DNA of 64,000 nt, from positions 17,353,001 to 17,417,000 of the forward strand of contig NC_084943.1 in the NCBI RefSeq assembly GCF_958298935.1, read 5' to 3'. The translations under genes and the position numbers were made by a program. Positions within the stretch are counted from its first letter, which is position 1. Every line of letters begins with the position of its first letter. The DNA comes from Phragmites australis (Eukaryota > Streptophyta > Magnoliopsida > Poales > Poaceae). This document shows, piece by piece, positions 33,001 to 46,313 of the stretch. The notes under the pieces were generated by a model, which had not been told where the DNA came from, made no database searches, and was given only the letters and a program-made list of their open reading frames with translations.

Positions 33001-36000
33001 TTGCCTTCTAAACAGATCTAAAAACGACATCATTAAGTTGGCCTAATTTCAGGATAACATAGCATGCCAAAACTGTGTTTCTGCATACATTTACTTTGTC
33101 AGTAGTTACAAATGAGATGCTTCATAATAGTAAATGAACCTATACATAATCGCTTGATATATTTTCAATATATCTAATATTCCAATCGTAAGTTCTGTTG
33201 ACACTTTTTAGCCAAACTCCCAACTATGAGTTCCATTTGCTAGCTTACAGCCTTCATTCAGATGAGGTGAAGTCCACATGCATTTTTATTTTTGAATGAC
33301 AAACAATTAAAATGTGATTTAGTCAGAAATGAAAAGATATAGGATTCCCCCCCTGTGTGACTACCTGAATAGCCGATTTGGTCCTCCATCTTTCACTGGA
33401 GGCTCAATTCCGTCCCTCATTTTTCAAACTGGCCAATTGAGTCCCTCAACTTCCGTCTTCGGTCCAATTTCATCCCTAATCCGATGTGGCAGTCCACGTT
33501 GGCGTGCTTAATTAGCAGGGTCTCGTAGGGTTTTTTGGTGGGCTTGTGCGCACATGCCAAAAGTCGAGAGTGCCTCTGCATACCCCTGCATCACAGCCTG
33601 GGTCAATTTGATTCAGGGTTTGGCAATTATTTTTGCCGAAATTGAGGGTAGAAGGGATCATTTATTGTCGAACTTGGTTCGTTTTTCTAACTGGTCTATT
33701 GAAATTTCTGGCTTCAGTGCAAGCAGAGGCTTTGATGCTATTTTTTAATTGCCAGGTATCAAAGCCTCTACTTGCGCTAAAGTCAGAAAATTCAATAGAT
33801 CACTCAGAAAAACGAACCAAGTTCGACAACAAACGATCCCTTGTACCCTCAATTTCGGCTAAAATGATTGCCAAACCCTAAATCGAATTGACCCAGGTTG
33901 TGATGCAGGGGTACGCAGAGGCACTCTCGACTTTTGGCGTATGCGCACAAGCCCACCAAAAAATCCTATGTGACCCTGCTGATTAAGCACGCTAATGTGG
34001 ACCGCCACATCGGATCATGCTGATTAAGCACACCAACGTGGACTGCCACATCAGATCAGGGACGACATTGGACCGAAGACGGAAGTTGAGAGACTCAATT
34101 GGTTGGTTTGAAAGATGATGGACGAAATTTAGCCTCCGGTGAAAGATGGATGACCAAATCGGCTATCTGCCTTTCTGTTTTTATATACATATCACTTGCA
34201 TTTCTTTCATACTTCATGGCAACTATGCAATCGTTTGATGCCTATTCACATGCAATTCATACATTACTCATCTTTCTGTCTTGTTAGGGACCCCCTAACT
34301 CATCTACACCGAATGCTAGTGGAGGTGCGAAGAGTAACAAGAAATCGGGTGGGCAAAAGAAATCATTGGAAGCAGCAGGCTCTATGCTGCCACCTTCAAG
34401 GTTTTTTGCTCATCCACATTAATCCATCTTTTCTGTTTTATTAACTGAAGTCTGAATGTACGATACTTCTATGGAGTATTTACATTTTTTGTATAGCCCT
34501 AATCAAATTTCTCTTTTGTCATCAGCAAAAAGCAAAAGACATCTGGAACCTTCCAGGCACAAAGCATTGATCAACTTAATGATGTCACAGCTGTTAGTGG
34601 TGTTAATATTAGGGTATGCGCACCGCTGGTTGATGTTTTGCTCTATTTTCAATTTTTTATACAGAAATAACGTTCCTTCTGATGGGCATTGGCCTCTGTT
34701 TGTCAATTTGTGGTTGCACTGTGCACATGTGCTATATCACCATGATGTAGCACATGTGATGTTAGATGTACTTGCTAAATTTCGATACCAAATTCTTCCA
34801 CACTGCAGAGTACCAAAAAGCAAGCACTGCATCATCTCTAGTTTCTACAATATGGATGAAATGGATATTATTTTGCATGTGTGTGTAATTTTACTTTTAT
34901 AACATTAGTGCACTTTTCCCACCCTACGTGGGATTGCTTATGCTATGCCTGTTGGGATACAAGGAATGTTCCAAAGAAATCTTGTAAAACTATTGCATAC
35001 TGGACATGTTATGTCTTGTGTATCTTCAAAATTTCACTATCTATGCATCGTCTCCTGCACCTTTCGAGTTTTTGGTCCAGTGCATCATGTGCACTGTAGG
35101 TATCAAATTTGTGCACTTTTTTTTATCCAATTAACATTTTGCCGATGCTGTTTTACTATGACAGGAGGAGGAAGAACAACTACTGTCTGCCCCCAAGGAA
35201 GAGAGCCTTGCCTCACAAACAGCACGAAGAATTGCACAGGAAGAAGAAGAAGAACTCTTTTTACGGGAAGGCCCACTTCTCAAGAAACTAGCAGAAATCA
35301 GTTAATTTCTTTTAACTTATTGCCAAGTCTGTAAAACCATTTTATATAAACTTTAATGGAAACACTAACTGTTCACATGGTTTTTGATAGCTCTGAAATG
35401 CAATCTGAAGAACATTAGTGGTGATGTTGAGCATTGTTTATCAATGGTGAGTTATCCTTATGATTTTCATCAAGAATCTAGCACAATATATTTAACTTCA
35501 ATTCTTCCATTAGTGTGTGGAGGAGCGGTTGCGAAGATTCATAAGCACTCTCATAAGAGTCTCAGAACAGGTTTGTTTCTCTTTTTGTTACAAAGCACTG
35601 AATGATGGCATAATTTACTACCTTGTGATACTAACCATTCTTATTATTGTTAGAGAATTGATGCTGAAAAAACTGGGCATCGACTAGTTATTACTTCAGA
35701 TGTTGGCCGTCAAATTTTGCTAATGAACCAGAAAGCTAAAGAAGAATGGGATAAAAAACAAGCAGAAGAAGCTGACAAGAACAAGAAACAAACTGAGGTG
35801 TTTCATAATCTCCATTGTATTTGAATCATGCAACTTTGTTTCAAAAGTTATATATCATGGTAGTTGATTAGTTTACCGAATCGTTAACACTATACTTACT
35901 TTTGTTTATTTATGCACTACTGGATTTTATACTGGTTAGTTTACAAATCCTTAAATTACACACACGTTCATCAGTTTCATTTGTATTTCAAGCGTTACCC

Positions 36001-36899
36001 GTATCAAAATTGAACAATTCTACATTTTCTAAAGGGAATTGGCTTTCAATTTTGGTATCTTTGGCTTGCTCTATACATAACTAGATTGTTGGAATATAAA
36101 TCGGCCCTGATTTACTGCCAGAAGCTTGACAGATTATGATTCACTTCTCTCCATTATGTGTTTTGTTATGGATCATGCTGAACTTAAGTATCAGTTTCTG
36201 ATTTTGATTAACTAAATCCTTTCCTGTAGGCTGATGGCGGTGGTGGTGTAGAGCTGGAAAAAGAAAAAGAGGAAAGTCGTCCAAAGAATGTCAAGGTAAC
36301 TTTTCTGCTGAGCTTTCTCAGTTCTGACAGTTCTCCTTTTCCTGACATCCTTGACCTCTCACAGCCCAACAAAGAAGATGATGATAAAATGAGAACGAAT
36401 GCTGCAAATGTTGCCGCCCGACAAGCAGTTGGAGGAAGCGATATGCTCTCAAAGTGGCAGCTGATGGCTGAACAAGCCAGACAGAAGCGAGAAGGCCTTG
36501 ATGTGGCTGCTGCTCCACAACCAGGTAGAGGGCCAGGTTCAAGGTCATTATCCAAGCTTGGGAAAGGCCCCGGTGACCACCAGGAAGCTTCAAAGAGGAG
36601 CCATTCTGCAGCGTTCGGATCTGGTAAAGCCGCAAACCTCATCCTCACTGTCTCAATATGAGTTGATCTTTGCAGTTTCATATTGCGTTGTTAGAAAACG
36701 TCTCAGACAAAGGATGCACATGACAATGTTCGTTTCAGGAGGCATGAAAAGACCGGGCAGGGCTCAGTTCACAGGACCGCAACGAACCATCTCCGTCAAG
36801 GATGTGATCAGCGTCCTCGAGAGGGAACCTCAGATGACGAAATCGCGGCTGATCTACCGGCTGTACGAGCGGTTGCCTGGAGATTCTACCGCAGACTAG
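30066..36899 (+). CDS. TAF4: TAF4, TBP-associated factor 4 (TFIID subunit)
   Basis: Coding exons: 30040-30542 (ATG at 30066), 31208-31303, 31457-32131, 34288-34400, 34526-34613, 35165-35300, 35391-35446, 35514-35570, 35654-35797, 36230-36295, 36365-36623 and 36739-36899. All have AG/GT borders and join in frame to 775 residues. A Gln-rich N-terminal part leads to an RST domain ([18 protein letters not shown], continuing into the next exon as [20 protein letters not shown]). A Gln/Pro/Asn-rich linker follows, then the conserved C-terminal TAF4 region ([60 protein letters not shown]-like block, [20 protein letters not shown]). TAF4 pairs with TAF12 through this C-terminal region within TFIID. 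The usual plant N-terminus (MDP..., with an acidic MHSGADVEAF-type segment) was not found, so the start is the first ATG in the first recognisable exon and may be incomplete. Confidence 0.9.
30640..30860. mobile_element. Stowaway/Tourist-like MITE remnant in a TAF4 intron
   Basis: Starts ACTCCCTCTGTTGCTAAAT and contains TAGTTTTGACCATC and, near its far end, GGTGGTCAAAGT, a typical grass CTCCCTC-MITE interior. The matching GGGAG terminus at the right is lost, so the limits are approximate. Confidence 0.5.
32132..33368. other. TAF4 intron 3, non-repetitive part
   Basis: AT-rich intron sequence with no coding signal; the intron continues past the inverted repeat to 34287. Confidence 0.6.
33369..34166. 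mobile_element. Long inverted-repeat (foldback) element in TAF4 intron 3
   Basis: The termini are ATAGCCGATTTGGTC at 33369 and its complement ending at 34166. The arms (about 33369-33740 and 33755-34166) are complementary over nearly their whole length, around a short centre near 33747. The right arm has an extra partial duplication of a block containing GATTAAGCACNCCAANNTGGAC (twice at 33980-34060, once in the left arm). No transposase is encoded. The single-strand transcript would form a stem of several hundred base pairs. Confidence 0.85.
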
Positions 36900-37440
36900 G
36901 CTGGACTTACTGTGGTGCATACCCATGGTATTTAACAGCGTAGAAGCATGACCCGCTGCTCCTTCCATCTGGATTGGACTTTGGAGTGGAATGGCAGAGT
37001 GTATATTGGTGACAAATCTGTAACACATTAATGGGGGCGCATCGCCAGCAAATGGCTTCTGTAGAAATTGCAATGTAGGGGGTATTCTGGCATGCATGGT
37101 TCAGGTAGTCTGCATTCGCTTGTGCACGGTACCAAATAATTACGACTGAATTTCACAAAACCACTGCTGAACTACCACAAAACCATGCTTTTAACTCGAA
37201 TTTTGTAGAATTGCACTTTTTGTTCCATGTTTCGTAATTCAAATGACGTTATCATAATCCACTCAATGTCAAATGGAGTGCAGATTGACTAAATCCAATG
37301 GCAAACATTTTCTTGTAGGTACCGTACAAACAAGTAACACAAGATTGTACAATTACACAAGGAATGGAAAACTAACACAAATCGAACAGGTGTACATATA
37401 CGTATCATTGATAAAAAAAAAAAATTCAAGCTCATGAGTA
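36900..37440. other. TAF4 3' UTR and convergent intergenic
   Basis: The first 200 bases are probably TAF4 3' UTR. The rest is AT-rich and ends in an A run (37413-37423), beyond which the minus-strand gene ends. Confidence 0.5.
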
Positions 37441-37468
37441 ACAAGATACACAAATGGCGAGCTATAAG

Positions 37469-37909
37469 CTAGCACACGATGGGCTTGTTGGGGTGCATGC
37501 TGAAGACCCCTCCCTTGTAGTCGCCAACGCCGCCGGGGCGGTACCTAAGCACCGGCCCGTCGCGGCCATCGGCAGCCTCGACCTCCTCCCCATCCGGCCC
37601 TCTCCGCCGGCGCCGCCCCGCGGCCGCGCAGCACCCGCAGCAGCAGCAGACGACGACGAGCACAGCCACCGCCACCGCGGCTGGGAGGGCGGCAACGCGC
37701 GCCCACCGGGCCAGCGCGGCCGCCCGGTCCCGAATCACCCCGGCGAGCGCCTGGAGCGCGGAGACCAGAAAGCGGAGTAGCTCCGAGAGCTTCTCCTCAA
37801 CGACGTCCCACGGGAGAGCGCCGTCGGGGCCTGGGCCGAAGCCGAGGCCGAGAGCCTCCCGCGCCGCGAGGCGTGGCGCGATGACGAGCTTCCTTGCCGA
37901 CGCCGCCAT
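37469..37909 (-). CDS. Small Cys-rich single-pass membrane protein
   Basis: An uninterrupted GC-rich frame of 146 residues begins with an ATG in good context (GCCGCCATGG on the minus strand), reading MAASARKLVIAPRLAARE. A hydrophilic helical region leads to a strong hydrophobic segment (about residues 73-95, ALPAAVAVAVLVVVCCCCGC) whose inner end is a Cys cluster suited to palmitoylation, then basic RRRRR residues and a C-terminus reading GGVFSMHPNKPIVC. No catalytic domain is visible and I do not recognise a named family. It converges on TAF4, with 570 bp between stop codons. GC-rich composition, start context and a full open frame support a real intronless gene. Membrane location is inferred from sequence. 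Confidence 0.7.
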   Translation of the reverse strand: MAASARKLVIAPRLAAREALGLGFGPGPDGALPWDVVEEKLSELLRFLVSALQALAGVIRDRAAALARWARVAALPAAVAVAVLVVVCCCCGCCAAAGRRRRRGPDGEEVEAADGRDGPVLRYRPGGVGDYKGGVFSMHPNKPIVC

Positions 37910-37959
37910 GGCTGGCGCGCTGGTCCTAGCTCGGCCCGGCGTTCTTGGTCGTCGGAAGG

Positions 37960-39990
37960 AGGAGAAGGGGAGGTTGGCTTGTTCAGGCGATGATGATCAT
38001 TTTCATCGAGGATCAATGCGACGACTTTGGAGCATCGTGCGCCGGTGGGGCATTTGATTTTTTATAACTCTGCTATTTAGTATAGTAATAAATTTGTTAT
38101 CAGGTTTACAATTCATAATAGAGAATTACTATTTTGGTAGAATGATAAAAAGCTAAATATTCTTGCACTGGCTCGCTAGGCCGCGTAAGACCCTAGAAGG
38201 CTACGAAATAGTCCAGATCCGATCTCATACATTTAAGTTTGAACTTAATTTATAGTGTGACATGTAATAATTTATTTCATTTTCAGTTTCATGTAGATGA
38301 TTTTCTTTGTCTCTAAATAAGTTTTACGATATTTTTTTCATATGTTTTACTATAAATTAGATCTAGACTAAAATATATGAGATTAGATGTCATACGATTG
38401 TTTTTCACGATATTAATGTTATAGTGATATTGTCCACACTACTCGCTCACCACCTAGTCCGTTAGATTCTATTTGATATAGCTTCTATTCATAGATTCTA
38501 CAGAAGCTATATCAAATAGTAGAATTTTACAATAGATTATCAGTGAACGGATTATAAAAATAAATTACACAATCCTAAGAAGCAGAATATATTTTCCACC
38601 TGACTCTTTAAGAAACAAATTGTACAGAAATATAAGCTAAACAGAGTCTTAGACGCCCGCACGATGATCAATACACATATTCGTCAGTTTAACAGCATCC
38701 GGCGTGGAGCATCGATTGCTTCGTTGAGTGAGAAGGTCCAACGGCTTGGAGCTTTGTGCGCTCAATTTCACGAAAATGTATAGAATCAATTATCAATTGT
38801 CGTATTAAAGTAATCTCTGATCCTTAAATCTCTTCTCGGCTAAAAGAACCTAATCAATTCTGCGCTATTTTTCATGGCGCCTCCCCGCTGAGTTCTGCTC
38901 CCGCTCCTTGCCTCCCCGATCAAACCTCCTTCCCACCGCGCCTGCTTCATACTGCTGCGACTCCGATCCGGGAGGGCACGAGTCGGCCTTCCGCTGCACC
39001 GCCGGCCAACCTTGTACCGCATCACGTGCCCCGAAAGCGCCCCATACGTGTTCGATAAAATGTGCATGAGCCCTCTACTGATGTCTGCTTTGCATGCCGT
39101 TCAGATTCTTCGTTGCTCATACGCACGACTGTTCAGAGGTCTTGGGCTGGAGCGGCCGTGGCCTTAAGGTCTTGTTTGGGACAGTTTTTTCTAAACAGTT
39201 TTTCTGAGAAGCTGCTGTTCAACTCTGATTTTTTAGGAAGATTGTTTGTCCTAAGTGACTGTTATGCTTTGAATCGTATGAACTCGTATGACATCTAAAT
39301 AATCACATATATGATATTATTTTCATTAAATTTTAGCATTTAAACATAAGAACATTGTAATTTTCATTAAAAGACAGACAACGTTGTATTAGTATGCCTG
39401 GTTCTAATATTATCAAAACAACACTATATCATAAAACTGCATGTAATTTAAATAGCCAGGCTGCAGTACATTTATGTAATCCCACAAGAAATAATTAACT
39501 AGTATACAATACAAGTATCAAGAAGTTCCATTAATTAACATGTTTTTCAACACAATTACATGCCTCGGACCAATGAAATTAAGCATGTTTCCATAGCATG
39601 TAATTAAGTTATAAAACAGTTTCATATAAAATGAGACGGGCATAACAACATAACTTGATCACATGAATTAAAATAAAAGATTCAATACAACACATATGAA
39701 CTGAATAAAACTAGTTTTCCATGCAATACTACTCATAAAAAAGATAAGAGGTTCAATACTAAACAAATTCTAAACCCATCCAAACATGCAATACAACACA
39801 TAAAGTCTAACACTTGTTCCTCTCTTCCCATGTCCTGCTTAGGTCCTATTTGAGATAGCTTTTTTCGGAAAAGCTTTTACGATAAGCTAACTTTTCTGAT
39901 AACTAGCATGGTTCACGGCAAGAGACAGATTCACAAGTGTTGTGATCGTATTAGACTCCCAATTTTCCCTCAAATTAGTACCAAAACTTT
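37960..39990. other. Intergenic with small hairpins and gene-like debris
   Basis: A short inverted repeat (about 38464-38526; arms GATTCTATTTGATATAGCTTCT and complement) may be a small MITE. GC-rich sequence at 38870-39160 reads as broken protein (ending near CPESAPYVFDKM) without a firm family. Sequences GTCTTGTTTGGGACAG (39170) and GTCCTATTTGAGATAG (39843) are similar direct-oriented MITE-like ends. Confidence 0.4.
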
Positions 39991-41620
<1,630 letters not shown>

Positions 41621-41981
41621 AGTACAAACATGATATGGAAGATATCAACCAGGTTTCGACTTTCAAGCCTAAATGCAGTATTAGTGTTACCTATTTAACT
41701 TTTTTTTTCCACATCTCTACAATTGTAAATAGGGCCTTTCAAACCATGAAATAGAACTATTCAAGTTTGCGGCTTAATTCCTCTATTGTTGTCAGATTCT
41801 TTAAGCTATAACCCAATTTTGCATGGTGATAGATTTTTTTGCATAACTGTTCCAAAAACTCTCGACAGCTAAAGCACATTTTGCCGATTTAGCTCAATTG
41901 ATCATATTTTGTTAACACACCTGCTACAATATCAGTAAACAAAGGCATCTCTCAAATTGTAATCCAAAGTTATATTTGGAG

Positions 41982-42538
<557 letters not shown>

Positions 42539-42545
<7 letters not shown>

Positions 42546-42899
42546 TCCCGGGAGTATGTACTCTCATATACGTATCTCATAACATAAGGAGTATCTCATG
42601 TGATAAATAGTATGTACATGGAGCATGTGAGTATATAAGATCATCCAAGTGGTATGTATACTTTTTAGGTGGTTTGTATATATTTTTTGAGTATATTATA
42701 TTTTATGTACAAATATAAAAGTATTATCAAAATTTATTAAAATTGGTGAACTTTTTCAATTTTTTCATATAATTCACATTGGAGTATCTTAGAATGAGTA
42801 TATAAGTATACTTATAGTGATAAAAGAGTATATCCAGTTTATTTATGTGGTATATCATAGTAGGAAGTCTGTACTCCCGGGAGTACAGACTAGTTTTCC
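42539..42899. mobile_element. Microsatellite-flanked MITE, copy B
   Basis: A 361-bp unit between (TA)n tracts, ending GTACAGACTAGTTTTCC, the complement of the copy A start. Its left end reads ACTCCCGGGAGTATGTACTC. It shares an interior with copy A (TCTTAGAATNAGTAT, AGTGATAAAAGAGTAT), so the two copies are tandem relatives. Confidence 0.7.
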
Positions 42900-43224
42900 T
42901 ATATATATATATAAACACTCATTCTAACTCCTATAGAGATTTTTCGTTAATTGGTTTTCCAGTTTTAGAATGAGTGTTTTCTTGTTTTGTAATAGAGATC
43001 TTGCGGTCATCAGTTTTCCTTTTTTTTTTATGATACCTGATTTCCTGTTTTGTTTTAAGAATTTTACTATTTTTAATTTTTTTTGTTTTATAATGTGTGA
43101 TTTTCGATTTTGTAAAAGAGATTTTCCGATTGTGGGTTGATTAAAGGTGGTTGGATTGGTTGGCGCATTAAATAGCGTGATAACCTTCTTTCACACAGCA
43201 AATTGTTCCGTAGTTGTTTTTTAT

Positions 43225-44972
43225 AGGAAAAGGTACATATTGTCTCCCTTAACTATTGCTCGAATATGTCCCCCCCCCAAACCGTAAAACCAGATATCCC
43301 ACCTCCTCCAACTATTCAAATCGGTGCAATTTAGCTCCTTAACTGGTTTTGATGATAGTTTTGTCCTACATGGTGCTAATGTGGTGGTGGGACCCACATG
43401 TCAGATAACACGTGGTATGAGTTATTGTGCAGGTAGACATTCCAATCAGATGGCACACTCTCGACCACCCTCCCGACCACACGTTCTCACTCATGACATG
43501 CCCGCCCTTGCTTCCTCTACCATCACTCCTTTTTTTTTTCTTCTCAAGCTTCGACAACAGCCGCCACCACTCCTCGAAGCTTCATTGCTCGATCCGAGCA
43601 CACCACCATGATCGTCGCACTCCCCTGGTTCCATTTTTCTGCTCCTTCGACCTCGATTTGCATCGAGCCCAAAACGCCCAATCTAGGCCGCCTTCGCCTC
43701 CTTCCCCAATTTCTCGTTGACGGTAAGAACTCACTCTAATCCCCTCCGTCTACACCATCTAGGGTATCACTGCTAGCTAGTCAAGCCCCCAATTAGAGCC
43801 CTCATACACCGAGATGCCCTAGCATCGTGTCGCATTTGTTTCGGCCACAGAGCTCTATCACCAGACCAATGGGTAGCCTCTAGACCTAATCCAAGCTTGA
43901 AACCAGTGTCGTCCTAGCCTCTAGCTACTTCGGCCAAGCTTAATCGACCTAAGATGCTCCAATCTTCTCTCCCATCTCTGATGGCCGAACACATATAGCG
44001 TAGCCACTCACCGTGTTCCTGATCCCTAGAGCCCAACTGGAGCCGCTCATCTCCTTCCTCTCTCCCTCCTCTCTCTCTTCAAAATATCTGAGCCCGAGTC
44101 ACCGTGGTTTGCCCAGCTGAGCCTGAGCATCACCGGATGTCCATCATCTTCTTCTACCTCGGGCCACCCCCACCCGACACCCTCTCGTCCACCCGTGAGC
44201 GAAGTGGTTGGCGGTTGTGGTCGGGTGCATGGTTGGGAGTGAGGACGCCGAGGGAGGGGATGACACGACGATGGTGGTGCTCGGGCTAGTCGCTATGGTG
44301 CTGGACATGCTGCCGTGGGTGGAGGTGACACCCTCTCGTCCACCCATGCTTCGGTGCTACCGCAACATTGCAGGCATGCTCAGTGAATGTATCCCCAGCT
44401 GCGGCAAGTCCTGCTCTAGCGAAGCGACCTCCTCTTTCTCATCGTCTTCCTGCTCATACAGCTCCAGCGACCTCGACGTTGCCTCTCGGACTGAACTCCT
44501 GTCCCCGAGGCACGACCACTCCGAGATAGCCATCGCGCACGGCACGCTCAAGGGTAGTGGCATTGTGGGCGCGTGGTCATAGCCCAGCGTGCCGATGCTG
44601 TGCCTACCCTGGAGTGTTGGGAACCTGCACTTGAGCCGACTAAGGTGGTCGAGGAGGGTGGGGTTGGCATTGGCGGCGAGGAGGCATGAGACGGCGGCGG
44701 GGGACGGGGCGTCTCCTACTCTCTCTGAGCCGTACGCACGGGCAGAGGATGAGAAGAGAGAAGAGGGAGGAACAAGATGATGAGATACCATCTGACATGT
44801 GGGTCCTACCATTATATCAGCGCCACGTAGGACGAAATCACCATCAAAACTAGTTAATGAGGTAAATTGCACCGATTTGAATAGTTGAAGGAGGTGGGAT
44901 ATCTGGTTTTACGGTTCGGGAGGAAACATATTTGAGCAATAGTTGAGGGAGGCAATATGGACTTTTTCCTTT
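43225..44972. mobile_element. Mutator-like element 1 with long terminal inverted repeats
   Basis: A terminus of AGGAAAAGGTACATATTGTC pairs with the right-hand end at 44972 over about 200 bp, containing CCAGATATCCCACCTCCT and the complementary block. TTTTTAT-like sequence lies on both sides as a probable 8-9-bp target duplication. The 1.35-kb interior is GC-rich and lacks a transposase. Open frames on both strands (for example 44357-44872 minus) are not a family I recognise, but the composition suggests captured gene sequence (Pack-MULE-like). The termini match those of the element at 52864-54574. Confidence 0.7.
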
Positions 44973-45679
44973 TTTATATTGATAAACTGTTGAGATTCTT
45001 ACTACAAATGATGATCATCAATGGACAGAGAGATCATGGTGAAAATATTGTGCCTAAGACGAGAACTACAAGGTATATGTTCAGTTCTATGAAACTTTGA
45101 CCACTCTGTTAGTAATTTATGTTTTAAATATTTCTTGAGTATCTTTACAATAAGGTGTTCTGACGAATGTAATGTGATGTCAGTTTTGAAGCTGCTAAAT
45201 CTTTTTTTTTTGATTTTTTGTTTCAAGCCATATTTCAAATTCAGTTTTCTGGCTCCAAAATCTGAATATGGGTGGCTTTCGTTTTCAGGTTATTGCAATT
45301 GCAACTAGCATTGGATTTGTTAGGAGGGATGCCCAATCACCCACTGAGCACTTATTTGCCAATGGCTATCATCTGGTATACACTTCTATGCCCTTGTATT
45401 TCCATTTTATGTCCAATCGGCTAGGCTCGTTCCATTTCTTTCCTTATTTTTCTTTATCTACGGTAGTGCTTAACGGTTCAACTAGCATCTAATCATTAGT
45501 TTCTTCACCTGATATGTGTGCAATTAGATAACTTTAGTTGTTTTCCTTTGTTTGTTGCAGCCAATTCAATTCTCTGATGTTTTATATTTTTTTTTCAAAT
45601 GTCTAGATGATAATACTATTCTTCTTCCCTTTTTATTCTCTGGTTGCATCTGGCAGAGGTGCGATCTGTTCCAGCCAGT
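44973..45679. other. Intergenic with one exon-like block
   Basis: Positions 45289-45375 are bounded by TTTTCAG and GTATAC and encode 29 open codons (VIAIATSIGFVRRDAQSPTE...). No neighbouring exon or family was recognised, so it is either an orphan exon of a decayed gene or chance. Confidence 0.35.
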
Positions 45680-46121
45680 TAGGGATGTCAACGGGGAAAT
45701 TTCCCGCAGGGAATAGGTAACCATCCCTGCCCCGATTGGGGGAAATTTTCCCCGTCCCTGTCCTCGTCCCCGCTCGCGGGGGAGAAAATTCTCCCATCCC
45801 CATCCCCGCGTGGGGAAATATACCGACGGGTTCCCCGTCCCTGCTACACTAGCACGGTGAAGGGCCTGCTGGCTGACGAGCTTTGATGGGTTGAATTTTA
45901 GTTGGGCCGTTCCTTGCATATATGGGTCACGAAGAGTTTAAGTATTTCAGAGAATTAGTCTTGTAGGAAAACAGAGACGGAGATAGGGAATCGTTCCCAC
46001 CCCATTATATCTGACGGGGAGAATTTTCTCCCATTAAATTTTCACAGAAAAAAATTGATTCCATCTTTATCGCTAATAGGGGAATTCCTCGGGAACGAGG
46101 ATCGGGCCGTTGAGATCCCTA
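45680..46121. mobile_element. hAT-type MITE upstream of VPS26
   Basis: The 442-bp element has termini TAGGGATGTCAACGGGG and CCGTTGAGATCCCTA, imperfect inverted repeats. It is flanked by CAGCCAGT (45672-45679) and CATCCAGT (46122-46129), an 8-bp duplication with one mismatch, the length typical of hAT elements. The interior holds many GGGGAAA and TTTCCCC words and no coding sequence. It sits only about 190 bases before the VPS26 start codon. Confidence 0.85.
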
Positions 46122-46313
46122 CATCCAGTTCAGATCGCAGAGATGACAGCAGGGCCCACCCGTCAGCGCCTGTCGCGTTCCAAGAGAGGGGAAGGAGAGG
46201 AGCGTCCATCTCTCACCTCAGTGAGTCCGCGCCCGATCTCCCCGCCGGCATCCGATCTCGATCTCAGGTCAGCGCCGCCGTCTCCCACCTCGCCGGCCGC
46301 CACCGTCTCTGCC

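Noticed and set aside
33554..33881. Open frames of 64 and 82 codons in the TAF4 intron
   Set aside because: They are readings of the two complementary arms of the foldback element.
36208..36681. 157-codon minus-strand ORF across TAF4 exons 10-11
   Set aside because: Antisense shadow of TAF4 coding sequence, spanning an intron.
44357..44872. 171-codon minus-strand ORF in Mutator-like element 1 as an independent gene
   Set aside because: It starts inside the terminal inverted repeat and matches no family I know; kept only as possible captured sequence.
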